Assembly (NCBI GenBank): GCA_034687125.1
Contig: JAQGBZ010000007.1
Span: 310,001 to 374,000 of the forward strand
DNA length: 64,000 nucleotides
Direction of reading: 5' to 3'
Source: Neelides folsomi
Taxonomy: Eukaryota; Arthropoda; Collembola; Neelipleona; Neelidae
Shown: piece after piece, positions 1 through 14,895 of the stretch
Numbering within the stretch: the stretch's first letter is position 1
Layout: each line of letters opens with the position of its first letter
Made by a program: the position numbers and the translations under genes
The notes under the pieces: generated by a model
Database searches by the model: none
Told to the model about the DNA's origin: nothing
What the model saw: the letters and a program-made list of their open reading frames with translations, nothing else

Positions 1-81
1 GCACTCGTTTAGTTGTCGATATTGTCTAATACTGTGATATTATTTTTTTAATTCGAGGTAATGTTCGCAATCATAATGTAT

Positions 82-137
82 AATGTATAATGAATTAACA
101 AATTAATAATGAATAGCAATGTATAATGAATTAACAA
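82..137. repeat. Two-copy 20-bp direct repeat
   Basis: An identical 20-base unit (beginning AATGTATAATG) occurs at 82-101 and again at 118-137, with a partial copy just before the first. It is simple AT-rich tandem DNA with no coding potential. Confidence 0.7.
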
Positions 138-647
138 TTGAAATTTTAAAATTGAACTGAACACATTGCTATTTATATTATAGATATTTTAATCAAGATT
201 ATTGGGGTCGATCGATTATTAACGAATGTAAAGATCTAAAAATATATATTATATTTATAAACACATTATTTCCATTTTTTATTAATAATTAAAACTACCC
301 CAAAATATCTTCTTTATTAGGTAATATGTATCTGAAATATTTATTTTTTTACTCGATTGTAAGGCCACTTGCCTTCATTGCTTAATTTACCTATTCTTTG
401 TTAAATTACAATTGGTGTGAAATTTTTAGCATGATTTGGCACGAGAATTTATCGTGTCTGATAAAATTTACATATTTTAAATAATGGCTGATATTCGAAG
501 GTACAAATTGTCAAAATCTTCGTTTATTCTTCCATTTTAAAAATCACAATATTATTGTAAAAGTTTTATACCAATGGCGATTTTTGACAATAAATGAAAG
601 CTTGATATTTAATATTGCAAATTTCTCTTTGTGTAATATATTCATTT

Positions 648-671
648 TCATCATCATCATCATCATCATCA
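648..671. repeat. (TCA)n microsatellite
   Basis: Eight TCA triplets in a row. Read on the minus strand they would give a run of aspartates in a short open frame, but nothing around them looks coding, so this is treated as a plain microsatellite. Confidence 0.85.
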
Positions 672-2742
672 TTAAATATATATCTTAAAAGTTTGGTCTT
701 ATATGGAATAAACAGAAATGGTAGAAGGATGAGATTAATAAGGGCTTGTAGGAAGAAAAAAGTCAATTGATGCCTTATGAAGGTGCAGAGGAAGTATTTA
801 TTTGAGGAAGAATTTGAATGAATTTGGATTGGAAATAGCCTTCTAGTTCAAGTCCTTAAATGAACCATTTATCTTCTCATAGTGACCAGGGTAGAGGCAG
901 ATTAAGGTGGGAACTCCAACACACACCGGTTTCTTTTTAATAGGAATTTATATATAAGGTAGGAACAAGACAATCTTTTATTTATTATTTACATCCACCT
1001 TGAACCAATCCAATAGTTTTTCAACTTCTGTTAAATTGATTCCAATTTATCCGAACTCCTATTGTACACAATTTGACCATTTTTGGGCATGTTTTCATTT
1101 CGCAGAGCTTCACATCTTTTAATCTGAGAGTTGTATTCACGTTCTTAATAATATTATTATAATAAGAATGCATACATCTGGATATGATATGCCTAGATTT
1201 AGCATAAGTAGATATACACACAGGCAACATTTATGAGTAATATTTTTACAATAATTTTCGCATACTATGGTAGTATCTCCTTATTTGAACTTTTATTATA
1301 GAAAGCAATTAATTAGCAGTAAATGCTAAATTGACAAGTGGATGAGGATGGTTTACACTTGACATGTCTGTCTAATAATGGACCGGAAATAAGCTTTTAC
1401 TTTTCATGTTATTGATATTGAAAATGTTTATTTATTTGTTTTTTAAATGTACATATTTAAATGGATATGTATTGTATTAACTAAATTTATGATAAATTTC
1501 TAATCGGATAAATTTATTTATATCAGGAGAAAATAATATTTTTTTGTATTATACCTACTACTAGTAAGTACTTAGGTAATTTGTATATAAAAATGTACGT
1601 TTAATACATATATGATTAGCTAGAGAGTCCTTAGAGTGCAACGAAATTGAGTGTAAATTTGAATTAATAAAACTGATTTGTCAGAAAAGGAATTTTGTTC
1701 AAAATATCACGATCATCCTTCATTGAATAATAATGTAAATTATAAAGAGGAAGAGAAATGAAAAAAACCCTTATTTGGAGCTGGAGGAGGAAGAAGAAAA
1801 GATCCAACATGGAACAACCAAATAATTCCACAGAATCTGACATGGATCAAAGGACGTTGAGATTTAATTGTTATTCGATTGTCACTTACAATACTTTGTA
1901 CAACACATGAAATCACATGCATTCTCAAACTCTCGCTGACTGAGTGAGTTAAGTAACAACAAGAAATGACCTAGGAAGCTCTAAAAATGGGGAAGGAGAG
2001 TTTTACGACCTTTACTCGATTCGACTCCAATAGAGCTATAAGAGAGAGGATAAATTCCTTTACAAACTTTCATTACTTATCCAAACTCCTAACATCAATA
2101 ATACAATCGGTATGCACTGCATTAAACTTTAAACATGATAAAATATAAAGAAACCATATGATTAATAGCCACGCACATTATGTACCTAGAGAGAATACAA
2201 ACAATGCATATACACCCATACAGTTATGATATGCTTAAATACTTATAGAAAAATGTAATGAAGGACCCTTCGAATCAGAGATCAAGGGAACGATCTTGAA
2301 ATTTCGATCCTCTCAAGGAGCCACACACAAGTATGCACATTGTTGTGGTCCTATAAACGCTTATTCACTCACAGCCGAATCTGCTAAACCTCATGATGAG
2401 TGTCAGGAGGCTCTCGAGCTCCAATGAGGTTCAATTACTTTTATATCCGACATATCCTAATGTGGTTTAGCAGGAAGCTACGATTCTTCCCCATCAACCC
2501 TGGAATTATAATTAGAGTTTACAATTAATCCGCTGTTCAATTTGTCAACTTTGACTCGTTTAAAGCGATGATGAATGGGTTATTGTTAAAAGGCTTATCT
2601 ATTAATCCTTTGATCACTCAAATGGCCAAGTCCGCATGGTGGATTTGCGTGGTTCGCTGTTTAACCAAACTTTTCTTAAATCCCCATCGAAAGTTGATTT
2701 ATTTAACGGGATGTTATGAAGCCATGTTTTATAACCACATAG

Positions 2743-3476
2743 CATATGTGAATTTACAATGTAAACTCGTTTATCTCAGATTTAGATTTTTCCGTTTCTA
2801 AAGATTTATTTTAATATTGAATTTTTGATTTCATAAAATCACAAGTTTCTCATGATAGTACATCAATTAAAATGGTTAATTTGTTTGTAATTACATTATA
2901 GTTAAATTAAAGGTTAACTGGCCTTATAATATTTATATAATGGTCAAGACATAGTAAAAGCCTACCTTTTAATTCAAAACCCTACTACCCATAATTAAAA
3001 AGTTATTTTACTCCCTATGCCTCGTTGACTGGGAGGACTCCAGTCAGATTTTCCTTCAACTTCACGGAGCAATCACTAATGTGGGGTTAGAATTCTTTTT
3101 AATCCTATTTGAATTTTGATCATACTAATGGTCGTTAATAAAATAAAAACATAATTAATACAATAAACAAGCAACAACATGAAGAATTTGGGTGTGTTTC
3201 TCAAGGAAAGAATCGGCTTTAATGTTTAATTAATTAATGAATATTTCTCTTGTAATTTTACTCTTGAAACGAACGAGAGAAGAACAAAGAGTATTGCATA
3301 ATGTAATATGTTGATATGATTATATTACTCATTGTGCCCCTATATTTGTTATAATATTTGAATAACTTCATAATTATTAAAATATTGTAAAAAGTAATTT
3401 ACAAAAAATCTTTAGTAACGGAAAAGTTAAAATCTAAATCTGAGATAAACGAGTTTATATTGTAAATTCACATATC
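2743..3476. mobile_element. Fold-back (MITE-like) element, about 730 bp
   Basis: Two arms in inverted orientation, about 2743-2808 and 3407-3476. They share a perfect 28-base core (2763-2790 against the reverse complement of 3429-3456), and similarity continues with mismatches on both sides. The interior, about 600 bp of AT-rich DNA, has no transposase frame. This is the structure of a non-autonomous inverted-repeat element. No target-site duplication was recognised, so the exact ends are uncertain. Confidence 0.6.
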
Positions 3477-6400
3477 ACAAGCATTGTAAAGATTTATAAA
3501 TTCACTTTTGTTGTAAATTTTGTGCAGGACATTATCTAACATATATGCAGGCATGTCAAATTGAGTCAAAGGGATAAGTTACAATCAAATTAATGTCAAA
3601 TTCAGCTATCAGCTTGCGGAATTACTGTTCCTTTATTACATATATCTCATATTGCCCAATTTATCTATAAAGTACTAACTGTAAATTTATTTTATAATGC
3701 CCGTAGGTACCAACATTTAGTACATGACTCTACTATACTTATACATAGGTATATGCGTTTGAATTCGAAATTGAGAAATATAAAAGTAAAATAAACAGTT
3801 CTATAGGCAAGTTTAAGGAAGTTCAGTTCTCGTAAACAATTATTGTTAATTATTGCAAATACAAAATATATACACATACCACATATCTATTTGTATATAT
3901 TACCTACCTCCTACCTCCTATCTCCTACATAATACATAATATAAATACATACACTTTACACATACTGTATTATGTATTAATATGCAGTGTAAATTGTATA
4001 AAATTTATTGGGCATGTACTTACTAAAATATATGAACTTCCTGCATATTCAGTTTGGTCAGTGTTCTTAAGATTATTTAGTGTTAGTAAATACTAAACAA
4101 AAGGTATGTATCTCGTGTGAATACATATACCCTAAATATTAGTATTGTTATAATTTATATTGTATGTAACATATATACATATGTAGTGGATAGTGAATAA
4201 TAAGTAATTAAAATATTTATAATTGGTACAGTAGGTAATAATATATTGGTATTCATGCATACATAAGTGTTACATGGTGTAAACAAAGGTATGCATAGTA
4301 AACACGTGTGCTTACAACGAAAGTTAAATTTAGTATAAATTAGAGAACATCAAGGTCAAATCAAGATAAATAACTGTCACTTTAATTTGCTTCTTTCAAT
4401 AACAAAATACATCATAAATATAACAATAGATATGCCAAAATGCCATTGAATGGTTTCGGTTGTTTACAACTTACAATTAACCAAATAATAAATATACAAA
4501 CAAAATGGGATAATTGGTGAATCATAAATAGGTCCAGGCACTTTCTTCGTGTTTTAACTAATACAACATATTGGGTGGCGGTGATTATGTTTTATTTATT
4601 AATGTACATACTATAAATGTACATTTACAGATTGTTATTTGTTAATATTATTAAAATGGATATAAATGTGACAATAAATAAAATTAGAAATTGTATGCAA
4701 AATCATTATGAATTAACAACTTAACAAGCTTACTACTTTATATGGATCGATTTAACAAAAACGGTATGATTAATACTGGTACTCATAAATAGATAAAATC
4801 TGTATGCATGTATTCTACGTAAATGATATATACTGTACTATGTATGTATTAGCTTCTTAAAAAAGGAAGCTCAAATTGTTCATTGTCATTCATTGCACCT
4901 TGACTTCCCAGAAGTTTTTTGCAACTTGTACGACGCTTAATTACAATACAAACTTGACATTACACAATGCAATTATTATGCACTTGTGCGCTAGACATTT
5001 ACAGTTTTTTATTTTCAGAAGAGGCCTCGAACATTTCTCATATGGAGGTGATAAAATCTTGTCCAATTGATGCCAATTATAAAACAGTAACTTAACTGTC
5101 ACGAACTTCGGGACCAATTAATTAACTTTTTTTCTTTTTATTAAGACCTTTTTATCCCTTTACCTCTAATGATTGGCTAAAAATACCTACCATAAAAAAT
5201 ATCAACCTGGCTCTGAAATAATTCCATGTGAATTCGAGATAGATATCTGTACATATTAGACATAAGACATTTTGAAGCCAATGAAAATCGATTGACTTAA
5301 TTTGAAACATTGAAAGACAAAATTAGGACAAAAAGGATTAATTTAGCATACTTATGGATATTTATGTTCATTAGCATGTTATCATATATTTACATATGTG
5401 CTTAACTTAAAGTAATATAAAATCCTTATATACAAAATGATAAATATGAAGTTTGATGAGCGGCCGCCTTTTCGTGTAGTATTAGATATATGTGATTTAT
5501 GTGTTGTTTATAATTGAGTGAACTCATTCCTCATTGAACTCATTTTGGCTGAGGGTATAAATATTATTAAGTATTGAATTTGATTCGCCAGGGGCTTTTC
5601 CACAGCTGGATGTTCAATGAGTGCCCGGAGCGGCGGAGTTGCCCTGGCTCTCATTCCGCTAAATGGCTTATCGACTTTCAAGCCTTTTTAGTCCAAAGGA
5701 ATCATTTAAACATGATTGTTTCGGTCATTTGTGCCATGCTCTTAATTTTTCTTTCTTATCTGAATGGGATCTGTGAGATTCTGAGGGGTTTTCGACCAAG
5801 CCTTGGGTTGGTTGGACACAAAGGAGCTGGGTCATCCTTATTCGGCAAGTGATCAATTGATTTGAGGTGTCTCCCTGTGGAAGTGCTAACGGAGATGCGG
5901 TTTCCGAGCCAACGAGGATCAATTGGAAAGATTAAGATGATGGAGGATCCTCTGGTTTCTCCTCTAGTTCATCGAGATGGAAATAATAACGCATTTATGG
6001 TCATGGGCTCGAGGAAGAGACAGATATTGTACGAGTATGGTCACTGTGACATGGTCATGGACTCGTCTCAATTCCACTTCCCAGAAACCTCTTCGTTACG
6101 GATTATTCATTCGCATTCTTTTCACTAAAATTGGTTAAAGATTATGTATACCTACTACCTATTTATTTGTATTATAGAGGGGATTTTGATAAACTTCTTT
6201 CAAAAGAACCTGGATTTCGAATGCTTGAATCTTTTCTCTAAAATCATTATACCTACAATAATACCTCCAATCATTCACCTATTTACAAGACATGGAAGCT
6301 TTATTATATTACTTATATAAGATTTTTAATACTTGTTACTTTTTAGATATTACATACACTTAATGTTAGTTATACTATTATACATGTACCATAAATAAGT

Positions 6401-9400
6401 TTTCTTTTTTCTCTATATTTATTGTATTACTAATTATTATCGAGTATACCATAGGGTAAATAAATATGGTACATTTTTCTTCTTCTATGTATTATCATTG
6501 CACATACATTTTACATAAATACAATACATATCTATGTATACCTTAGTACAAAGAGAGATTTGGATTAATTTAAGTAATATACCCACTAGGTTCATATGGT
6601 TAATTACCTCTAAACTCTAAAGCTTTCTTATAAATATAACTGCCCTTAAAACAATGTAAACAAATGAAGATAATCCAAAAATCCATTAAACCAATATGAA
6701 CTCTCCACTATCTAACCGCTAACCTCATGTTGCATATTTTTGATTATTATGCACTTATTATTTTATCATATATGTAATATATTAAATACTTTAATCTCTA
6801 AATATGTATTATTATGCTATATGGAGTGTATCTCTGGCTCCTGTAAATAAAATACCCTTACTGACGGGAATGTCTAATGTTCCCATGAATTTCCTCTATA
6901 TTTGCAATGTTAATTTAGGAGCAAATTTTGAACGTCCCCAATTGTTGGCTTAAAGATTACCAATTTAAGACTGTGAACAAGCACTATATTTAATAAGGTT
7001 TATATGTATCATATATTTTGCCTTTTAAGTACAATTTCCTATATTTGACTCCAATTATATTTTTGCTAAAAAACAATAAGATAAGTAGATATTAGTGCAG
7101 GGAGTTTTCCTTAATGTCTCAACCACTCAACCACAAATCATGAATAATAATCAAAATTGATTTTTAGCACAAAATTAAATTCTCCTTATTTAGAATTTTG
7201 TAATCTTAATTGTATTTATAAAGGGATAACATATTATAAAATGTGCATCTTATTTACTAATTAACTTTTATACAAATAGTAAAGATAGATCCAGTTAAAA
7301 AATGTTTGTATATTAACAGTTAAAATTATTTAAAATTTTGCCAATTGGAAGGATTAGCATGAAACACATTAAAAAGGGTTCATGCAAGAATTCTCATTTA
7401 ACACAATTGAGAATTTTCAAAGATTTTGTCAGAGATCCAGGAGAAAAAATGAGAGTGTAAATGTGAAGAAAACCTTTTGCCGGAAAGTTAAAAAATCTCT
7501 CTTGATGGGTTTCTGTATATCACGAGAAATAAAAGAAGAAAGAATTCCCAAAGTGAAAATTCTTTTAAAAGAAGAATTTATTGATCTCGTTCAAGCGCCT
7601 TCTAATGATTTTTTAAATGCCTTATAATGTTATAATGTTGTGAGAGGTTCCATTGTGCTACACCAACTTCCATTCGACACCATTCAGTCCATCCCATTAA
7701 AATTCTTCTCTCTTAATGGGATATTGAATGGATCATTTGGATCAATTTATTCTTTAACACTCCAACAATGTCGACTCACTATTTTCAAACCATTCAAATT
7801 ATGAAACATTCTTTATATGGATGAGAAAATTGTATAATGCCATATTAAGTCCTAAGAGCCTGGTCCAGTCCTTTTATAAGTATTTTTATCATTTTGTAGA
7901 TGACCAAGAATCTTTGATGCCGAATAGGTACATGAGTTTACTACATATGTAGAGGGAAGTAATTTCATATGTATTACGCCCACCTCATCGAATAAATATA
8001 GTTTGTGCATTTGTTAAATACAAATAAGGTCTCTTATTTTAATGCCTAGACCTTTAGACTTTAAATAGAAAATTACCTTTTTAATTAACTATATTATTGG
8101 AATAAACATAAATTCAACATTTATCCTTCACAGTTTCACGCTCCTATCTATTCTTATGATGTTTATGATTAGTATACGTAGTTATGTATTAATACTCTAG
8201 GATATGTATCTGTAGTACATACATCAGCACATTATTGATTGTTGTGTATTACCAATTTTATTAATTCATATAATAAAAATATAAATCTTGAATCTTCAAC
8301 TCGATAAATAAATATGAAAATATTAATGAGTAAATCCTGGTTTGAAAGTGAATGAAATTGAAACCCATTACATCCAGGTGATGCAAGGAAAGATAGGAAA
8401 ACCTAATTTTAATAAACCTTTACTGGATTACTCCATTTGTGCAATTTGAGTTGTTGGACGTGTTGGGACTTCTCCTTTCAAGACTTGGACCATAGTGGGG
8501 AATTGTGCAAGAGAGGAACTCGTGGGTTTTCCTCTGCGGACTACGTCGCTTATGAAGCTACAATTAATGGGAGAGATGAATTGGGAGGAAATGAGCGTTG
8601 GAGGGAGTGGGAGGATCTACGAATGGTTGAGGAAGCTCTTAAGGGAACTCGCTCTGAGCGAGGCAAAGCAGTTCAGCCGCTGCATTGGAAGCAGACGGAC
8701 GCGTTTTCCCCTCTCCGATCTTCCTCCGTGATTTGCAGGGAACATTAAGAAGTTGATTTTTCGTTAGTTTTAAGCCAGTCAAGGGACTTCACCTGTCTCT
8801 TTCCACGTGTTTCCCTCTCACACACGTTCTCCATTAGGATGCAAGTAAATGAACTTTTGGCATAAAAGTGGAATTTTCCCTCGGTCCCCTCCATTCATAT
8901 ATAAGTATTATGTTCACGAGTGACAAGTTGACAACTGAAGCTTCGGGGTTCGTCTCACAAAACTTCCTTCAGGTTTGCTCTATTTATCCATTTATTCCTC
9001 ATCGTGGTTCGATTGAGACTCTCAAGGAGATCACAAATGTTTCAAAGGCCCTTTTAAACCGTGGCATAATGTGGAAGGTCTAAGAGGACACTTTTATTTT
9101 ATAACTCTCTGTGAGAAATGTAAGTCATAAATCCTATGTGTGTATATTGTCCACAAACAGGTTAAATTCCTTTCCTATTTTCATTGGCTCTCAGAGAGCG
9201 AGACATCATTATCTGTGTACATAGTGAGGAATTTAGTCAAAATTCCAATTTCCGGAATTCCTTCGGCTTCTTAACAAGGCTTTACCAATATGATTTTCAT
9301 TGTTTATTTCTCTGTGATGTATAAAATGTTTATTGGAAGGATTGCCAGGGGTGGGAGCTCTTTTTCTCACGATCATTGTGAAGAACCTCATTCCATTTTT

Positions 9401-12400
9401 TCCTCTTGGACCTTCATCCTTTAGGGCCCAGAGGCCTCTCAATGTACAAATGCCTTTTTATCCTTCTCCGACTTCCTCGACTCCACAGCCTATAATTACT
9501 CTCCGTTTCTCCTGTGATGTGGGATAGGAACATCAATCCACTTCACCAGGAACTTGAAACGGAGTAACGAAGGAGTTTAATTTGTTTGCTTTAGGGAGAT
9601 TCTCCATTTCCAATCAAATAATGCAATAATTGGACTGCAGTGATTTTCCTTGAGTTGACCTCAGGTGAAGTTCGCCGGCTCATCGTCATTCAGACCTTGG
9701 TTGTATTGTAGGGAGAACCGGTAGGCAAAACACGCGCAGGTCAGTCTTTTCCAATAAATACGACTTCCTCCTGCTCGGGAGCAAAGTGGATGAAACCACG
9801 AGGGTTGGACTAATTCATAAATGCAGACCTTTTCTGCCTCAATCATTATTCTATTTCTTCGCATTTGGACCGGAGGAAAATTGCACGGGTTTTCCCCCTT
9901 TTCAAATTGCTCGATGGCAGACGGAGCCCGCATTTCCGCCCAAATAATGCATAATGATGTCAATACTATTATGCACATTTCCATAATGGAAGAGAAGGAA
10001 ATGAAATGAGTGGCATTTGCACCTTCGACCCCTCGCTTGGCATTCTCCATCCCAAAATGAATGCAAAGGTAAGGGCCTTCCACGGCTGCCCGACTCCTTA
10101 GCAATAATAGTAAAGGGAATTGAGAAATCTCCCGACGGTCGGAACTCGGATCTCTGCATTGAATCTTGGGAAAGTTCGCCGACCAGCGGTTTTTTCAATC
10201 AAGACGGGAAGAGTCGATTGTTTATTGGCCTCATGTCAGACGAGTTTGAGGAAGGATAAATGCCTAAATAAGCCTCAAACCCTTGACTCTATTTATGGTC
10301 GCTGTCTGGCAGACAATTGGAAATGAGAAAAAAGTAATGTTGTAAAGGTGGCTCGAGTTTCCTTTTCCTCCCGACGTGAGATCCATATGAGAAATCCAGA
10401 GGTCTCATGTTCCTCGAACGATGTTCTCAATCTGGTAATGATTCGAAGAGGGATTGTTTGTAGAGGTGTTTTTTGAGGTCCGTCGTCCCTCCCGCAACTC
10501 CCTCCTCCGAGACAGGAGAGTTGTGAGACATTTGTAGTTTGATCCACATGCATGGGGGCTGTCAGGGGAATGACGAGTGCATGAAATTCCATTAGGGAGA
10601 TTTCCACTTTGATCGTCTGGGCTTTGGGTTAGAGTTCCTTCCCTCGCCCGAGATTCCAGATAGTGTACATGCGATGGGTAAACTGACTCCTAATCTCATC
10701 AACTTTTTTCCCCTTAATGGCCACTATTTGGATGTCTCAGGCTCTCTTTTAATTCCAGTAGACTTCCTCCTTTTCTTCGCTGAGGGATTCGTGATAATTG
10801 TGGCAATTATCCCAACATGCTTCGTTCCCCTCCGCACATTCCTCCCGACTCTACCATGGAGACTCTTCATTTCCGCAGTGGTTGGGTCGGGTAATATGAA
10901 TGATAGGAGGGAAACGAGGCCGGGCTCGGATGACCTTTTTTTGCTGGACGAGTTATTTTAGAGACACCCAAGAGCTTCACTCTCGACTCTGTCAAGTGGA
11001 GAACCAAGGAGGAATGTTGACGAACGAAGGAAAGATCCAAGATGTAGGTCTCCATGGGAATCATCGTCTCCCAACAAGGAGGTCCAATGTATGGGACAAT
11101 AATGGACCATGGTTTTACCTTCGTTCCGCCTCACATCCGCAATCCCTCCACAGTCACACCTCGAAGCCTTGTCGGCTAACAAGCATGATGGAGGGGCAGT
11201 TGGGAAAAGCTCTGATCCTACAACAACAATGAACTCGGGTTCTTCTTCTTCCACATCATGTGGAGAAGGATTGCGAGCACAATTCATGAAAACGTCTATT
11301 CATTCACAATGTGTTGGTCGTAACAGAAAGGGCGTGTTCTGGTTGGGGAAGAGATGAGCCTCCTCCATTTCGCAAACATTATTATTTATGGATATTCGTG
11401 GCGAAAATGTTGGTTCCGCTTGCCTGGCGCCCCTCCATCCGCCCGCCAGTGCCCTCGTCAACTTTTGAGACCTGGGCGAGGGAAATGGGAAAAACATTTA
11501 TTTGAATCTGCGAGGTTTCTCTTCCCTGCATTTCAAATCGCCTCATATTCTATTCATATGCACGTTTGCAAATTGTGAGGGATGGGAATCTCTCCTTGCG
11601 GTATCATAACCACATCGTACCGTAGAGAGACTCTCGCTCCTCACGTTCACCCCCACCTCGGGTTCCGCTTGCACCCTTGGCTCATTGTTCACTCTATTTA
11701 CATATGATGAAGATGAGGGGAAAAAGAATGACATGTTTCTCCAGCTGTTCCTTCAAATGTTTTCCTTACAGCTCTCTCCTGGCAACTCATCTCAAAGCGG
11801 AAGGGGTAGGAAAGACGTTTAGAGGGGGAAATTACAATTTCTCACTCATTCGCTCTAAATGAAATAAATTACGGTGCTCATCTTCAGCCCCAACGGCATG
11901 ATTTTGAATAATGAGGTCCATTGAGGAAAACATCCGATCAGTTAAACGATATTTATATATAAAAATGTATTATTTACAGGTAAAAATGCGATAAAGATAA
12001 TTAATGACATTTGAGTGGAACAAGCGCGTCGTGATGTCTGAGTTTGTATACAAATAGCAGCTGGTTAATTAGCCAAGGAGTAGGACAGGATTCTCCTTTT
12101 CCTATTTTCTCTTGCGATCAGTCAACGAATGCTGAAGAAACACATGTCGAGGAATGATTTATTCATCATCGTCCATCTGGATCTCCCCATTGGAAAGAGA
12201 TGATCATGAATGGGGAAGAGACGTGTTTGTACAGGGAGGAAATGTTATTGAGTCATCCTGTCGCCCAATGTCCGCAACCACTCGCCAACGAAGGTTTTAA
12301 ATTGAACAATCCCATGCAGACAAGGATCTCCTTACTTAATGCACACGTTGCTCCACGAGCTCTATTCCAACAGATACAAACACATCATAGGGACTAATAA

Positions 12401-14895
12401 TTCACTCCTGAGCTCGTAGTGGTGACTGGCTGGTATGAAGTCTTCGACTCTCCACTCATCCAGAGCACACATGGAGAGTCAAGAAAGTGTATCTAATCAA
12501 CTTCATTTCGGCCGTTTCTCACAGCCGATAAGGATGAATGGACGACCCTGGTTCAAAGTTTACAAATGTTCCCAGGGGCTCTAGTGGATGTAATGTAATG
12601 AGCCTCCAGTGGGGTCGTTAAGAGGAAGATATGCAAAAGGAGTCAATCCCCCTGCTTCATAATCCAAACTGGTCTGCCCAAATGAGTCCGTTCGAATGAC
12701 CCAAGATTACAATTTGTATACAAACAAATCTTGGGGATCGGAAGAGTGAAGGCTCATACGAGTGAAGTGTGCTTTGGCAAATTGGGATTTGCTCAAGAAG
12801 TGTTCTCATTGTCCCTGAGTTCATTTCTCATCGAGTGGAGGGAATTGAAGTGAACCAAAGGACCACAATGGAAGGTGGAAGAAAGAAGATAAAGAGCATA
12901 TCTAAGTATAGGTATATAATGTATTCTTATCAGTACACCTTTGGCGAGTCGTGCAATCGTTGCGAGAAGAGGCGAACCTTCAACCTTGCTGCTTTTCATT
13001 TCCACAAATCCCCATTCTTCTCACTCATTCTCCATACTTATCTCTCGTCTTGAACACTGGGAGAACATCAAGTGAACGATTATTTGTACAGGAAGCATTT
13101 AATCTTCTATTGCGCACCCATTCATAATTTTCATGAGATTTTGGATTTTTGGTGCAATTTTTTATCACTCAATTCCTCGCACTTCACAAGTCCATTAACT
13201 TGAAATTTGAACATCATTTTACTCTCAGGAGTGTCATAAACAAGAGCATTTGTTGATTCATGGTGTTGATATCGTTGTTATTCATTTTATCTCATTGAGT
13301 GCTCCTTGCCTTATCCAAATGATTCAATTGGTAGCAAAGTGAGCAGTTTACAAGTTGTAGTAATGTAAGTAGGAGCTCTTACCAGCCCTAGTTTTTTCCT
13401 ATGGACCTAAAGTGGGCACTCATCATCATCAGTAATCCCATCCGATTCACTTCGCTACGTCAGAGTTCATATAGCCAAATGGTCCTTTTCATCTCTCCGC
13501 CTCAAAATACAAATTCTCGATATTGAGCCCACCAATTTTCCCTCATTAAAGTGTGAAGTGTGAACCTTTGGAGTTTCATTAGACCACCACAGCAGGTAGA
13601 CCGTTCACTTGCTCTGCAAAAACCGACTGCGGAATTCACCTTGTTCTCCTTTGTCCACTCTGTTGTGCGAATCTTTAGGTGTTGAGAAGTTTGAGCAATA
13701 ATAGGAGTGACAATAATGTAGAGTCACTCTCACACCACTTTTACACATCTTGGAGACAAAGCAAGAAAAGTATCATTAACAGGAGAGTTTAGCTCCTTCT
13801 TGAGAACTCGGTTAGCACTCGCTTCATTGCAAAACATTCTTTTTTGCTAATTATTCTCATTAGCTTATTAAGACTTGATATTCCATTCGACCATTTTCCC
13901 ACCGTCACCTGGCAATTTAAACCTCTATTGCCTTTCTTATCGTTAGTTAATGTTCAACCCAATGAAGAAAAGAACCTAATATTCCTAACTGTGACTGAGC
14001 GAGTTGGTATTATATGAGAAAGAATAATGATTTTTGACGACGTTGGTCGGATTTCATCATATCAAAAGGAGAGTTGTAAATTGTGGAAATTTACAACTTT
14101 ATCTTAACTATTAACTATATTATAACTTTTTAGAATCCCATTTGCGACAACTGCTTATATAATATAAATACTTACTATACATGTAAGATAAGTATGTTCC
14201 ATATGTATTACATGTTTTTTTATATTTAATTTAATGTTTTATTATTTGTTTTCGTCTCTCAACATCACCTATCTTTATTTGAACAAAATAGTAATTAACA
14301 TTAATGTAAAATTTTATATTAATGAAAGTGAGAAAAATTAAATTTAACCTTTAAACCAATCACACTTATTTGTTAATCAAATAATTTCCCAAGAATGAAA
14401 TACTATTGTTCTGCAAACATCATGAATTTCAATAGTACAGTTTTCAATGTGAGTTGCATAAATTTTGCAAACAGTATTGTATGACAAATTATATACAGAT
14501 ACATAAAACTTCATAAGTTAAGGTTTAAAAGTTCAGACGAATTTTGAGTCATTTAAGATTTGACAATTAAATAAGCTGTATTACATATATACTTAATGTT
14601 AGTAATATAAGTATAAGATTATACTTTTTGTGTATCTAGTGGAGCACTGAGGTAAACAGTGCACAGTGAGATAATTATTCAAACAAGATCATTGTTCAAA
14701 CACAATTCAAAAATGCCATTATTTTTCCAGAGAGTCATCCAAACCACACAACGATGATTAGATTATATTTCTCATAATTTTAATAAAAGGTTTTTTGCAT
14801 TGTATTTTATTTTATCAATTCGAAGGCCTCATTTCAATTTTGTGGATTTCAGTAGCTGCAGTGTTGAAATTGAACGTCCCGACCTGTCACCCAAG

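Larger units (their letters stand above)
1..14850. other. Gene-free region with one GC-elevated block
   Basis: I find no exon chain or protein family here on either strand. About 1-8,400 and 13,700-14,850 are strongly AT-rich. About 8,430-13,700 is visibly richer in G+C and therefore carries longer chance open frames on both strands, none with a recognisable domain or convincing splice partners. A smaller GC-richer patch lies at 5,570-6,130. The block could hold regulatory DNA or 5' untranslated exons of the GAS2-like gene downstream. That is inference only. Confidence 0.6.

Noticed and set aside
648-671. Poly-Asp coding repeat
   Set aside because: The frame is short, isolated and AT-rich with no exon neighbours. 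It is better explained as a TCA microsatellite.
9006-9014. tRNA B-box-like GGTTCGATT
   Set aside because: No A-box or cloverleaf arms are found at the right distance. No tRNA gene was recognised in the window.
9661-10104. 147-residue open frame on the minus strand
   Set aside because: Overlapping frames of similar length exist on both strands in this block, and none has family similarity. This is typical of chance openness at higher G+C.
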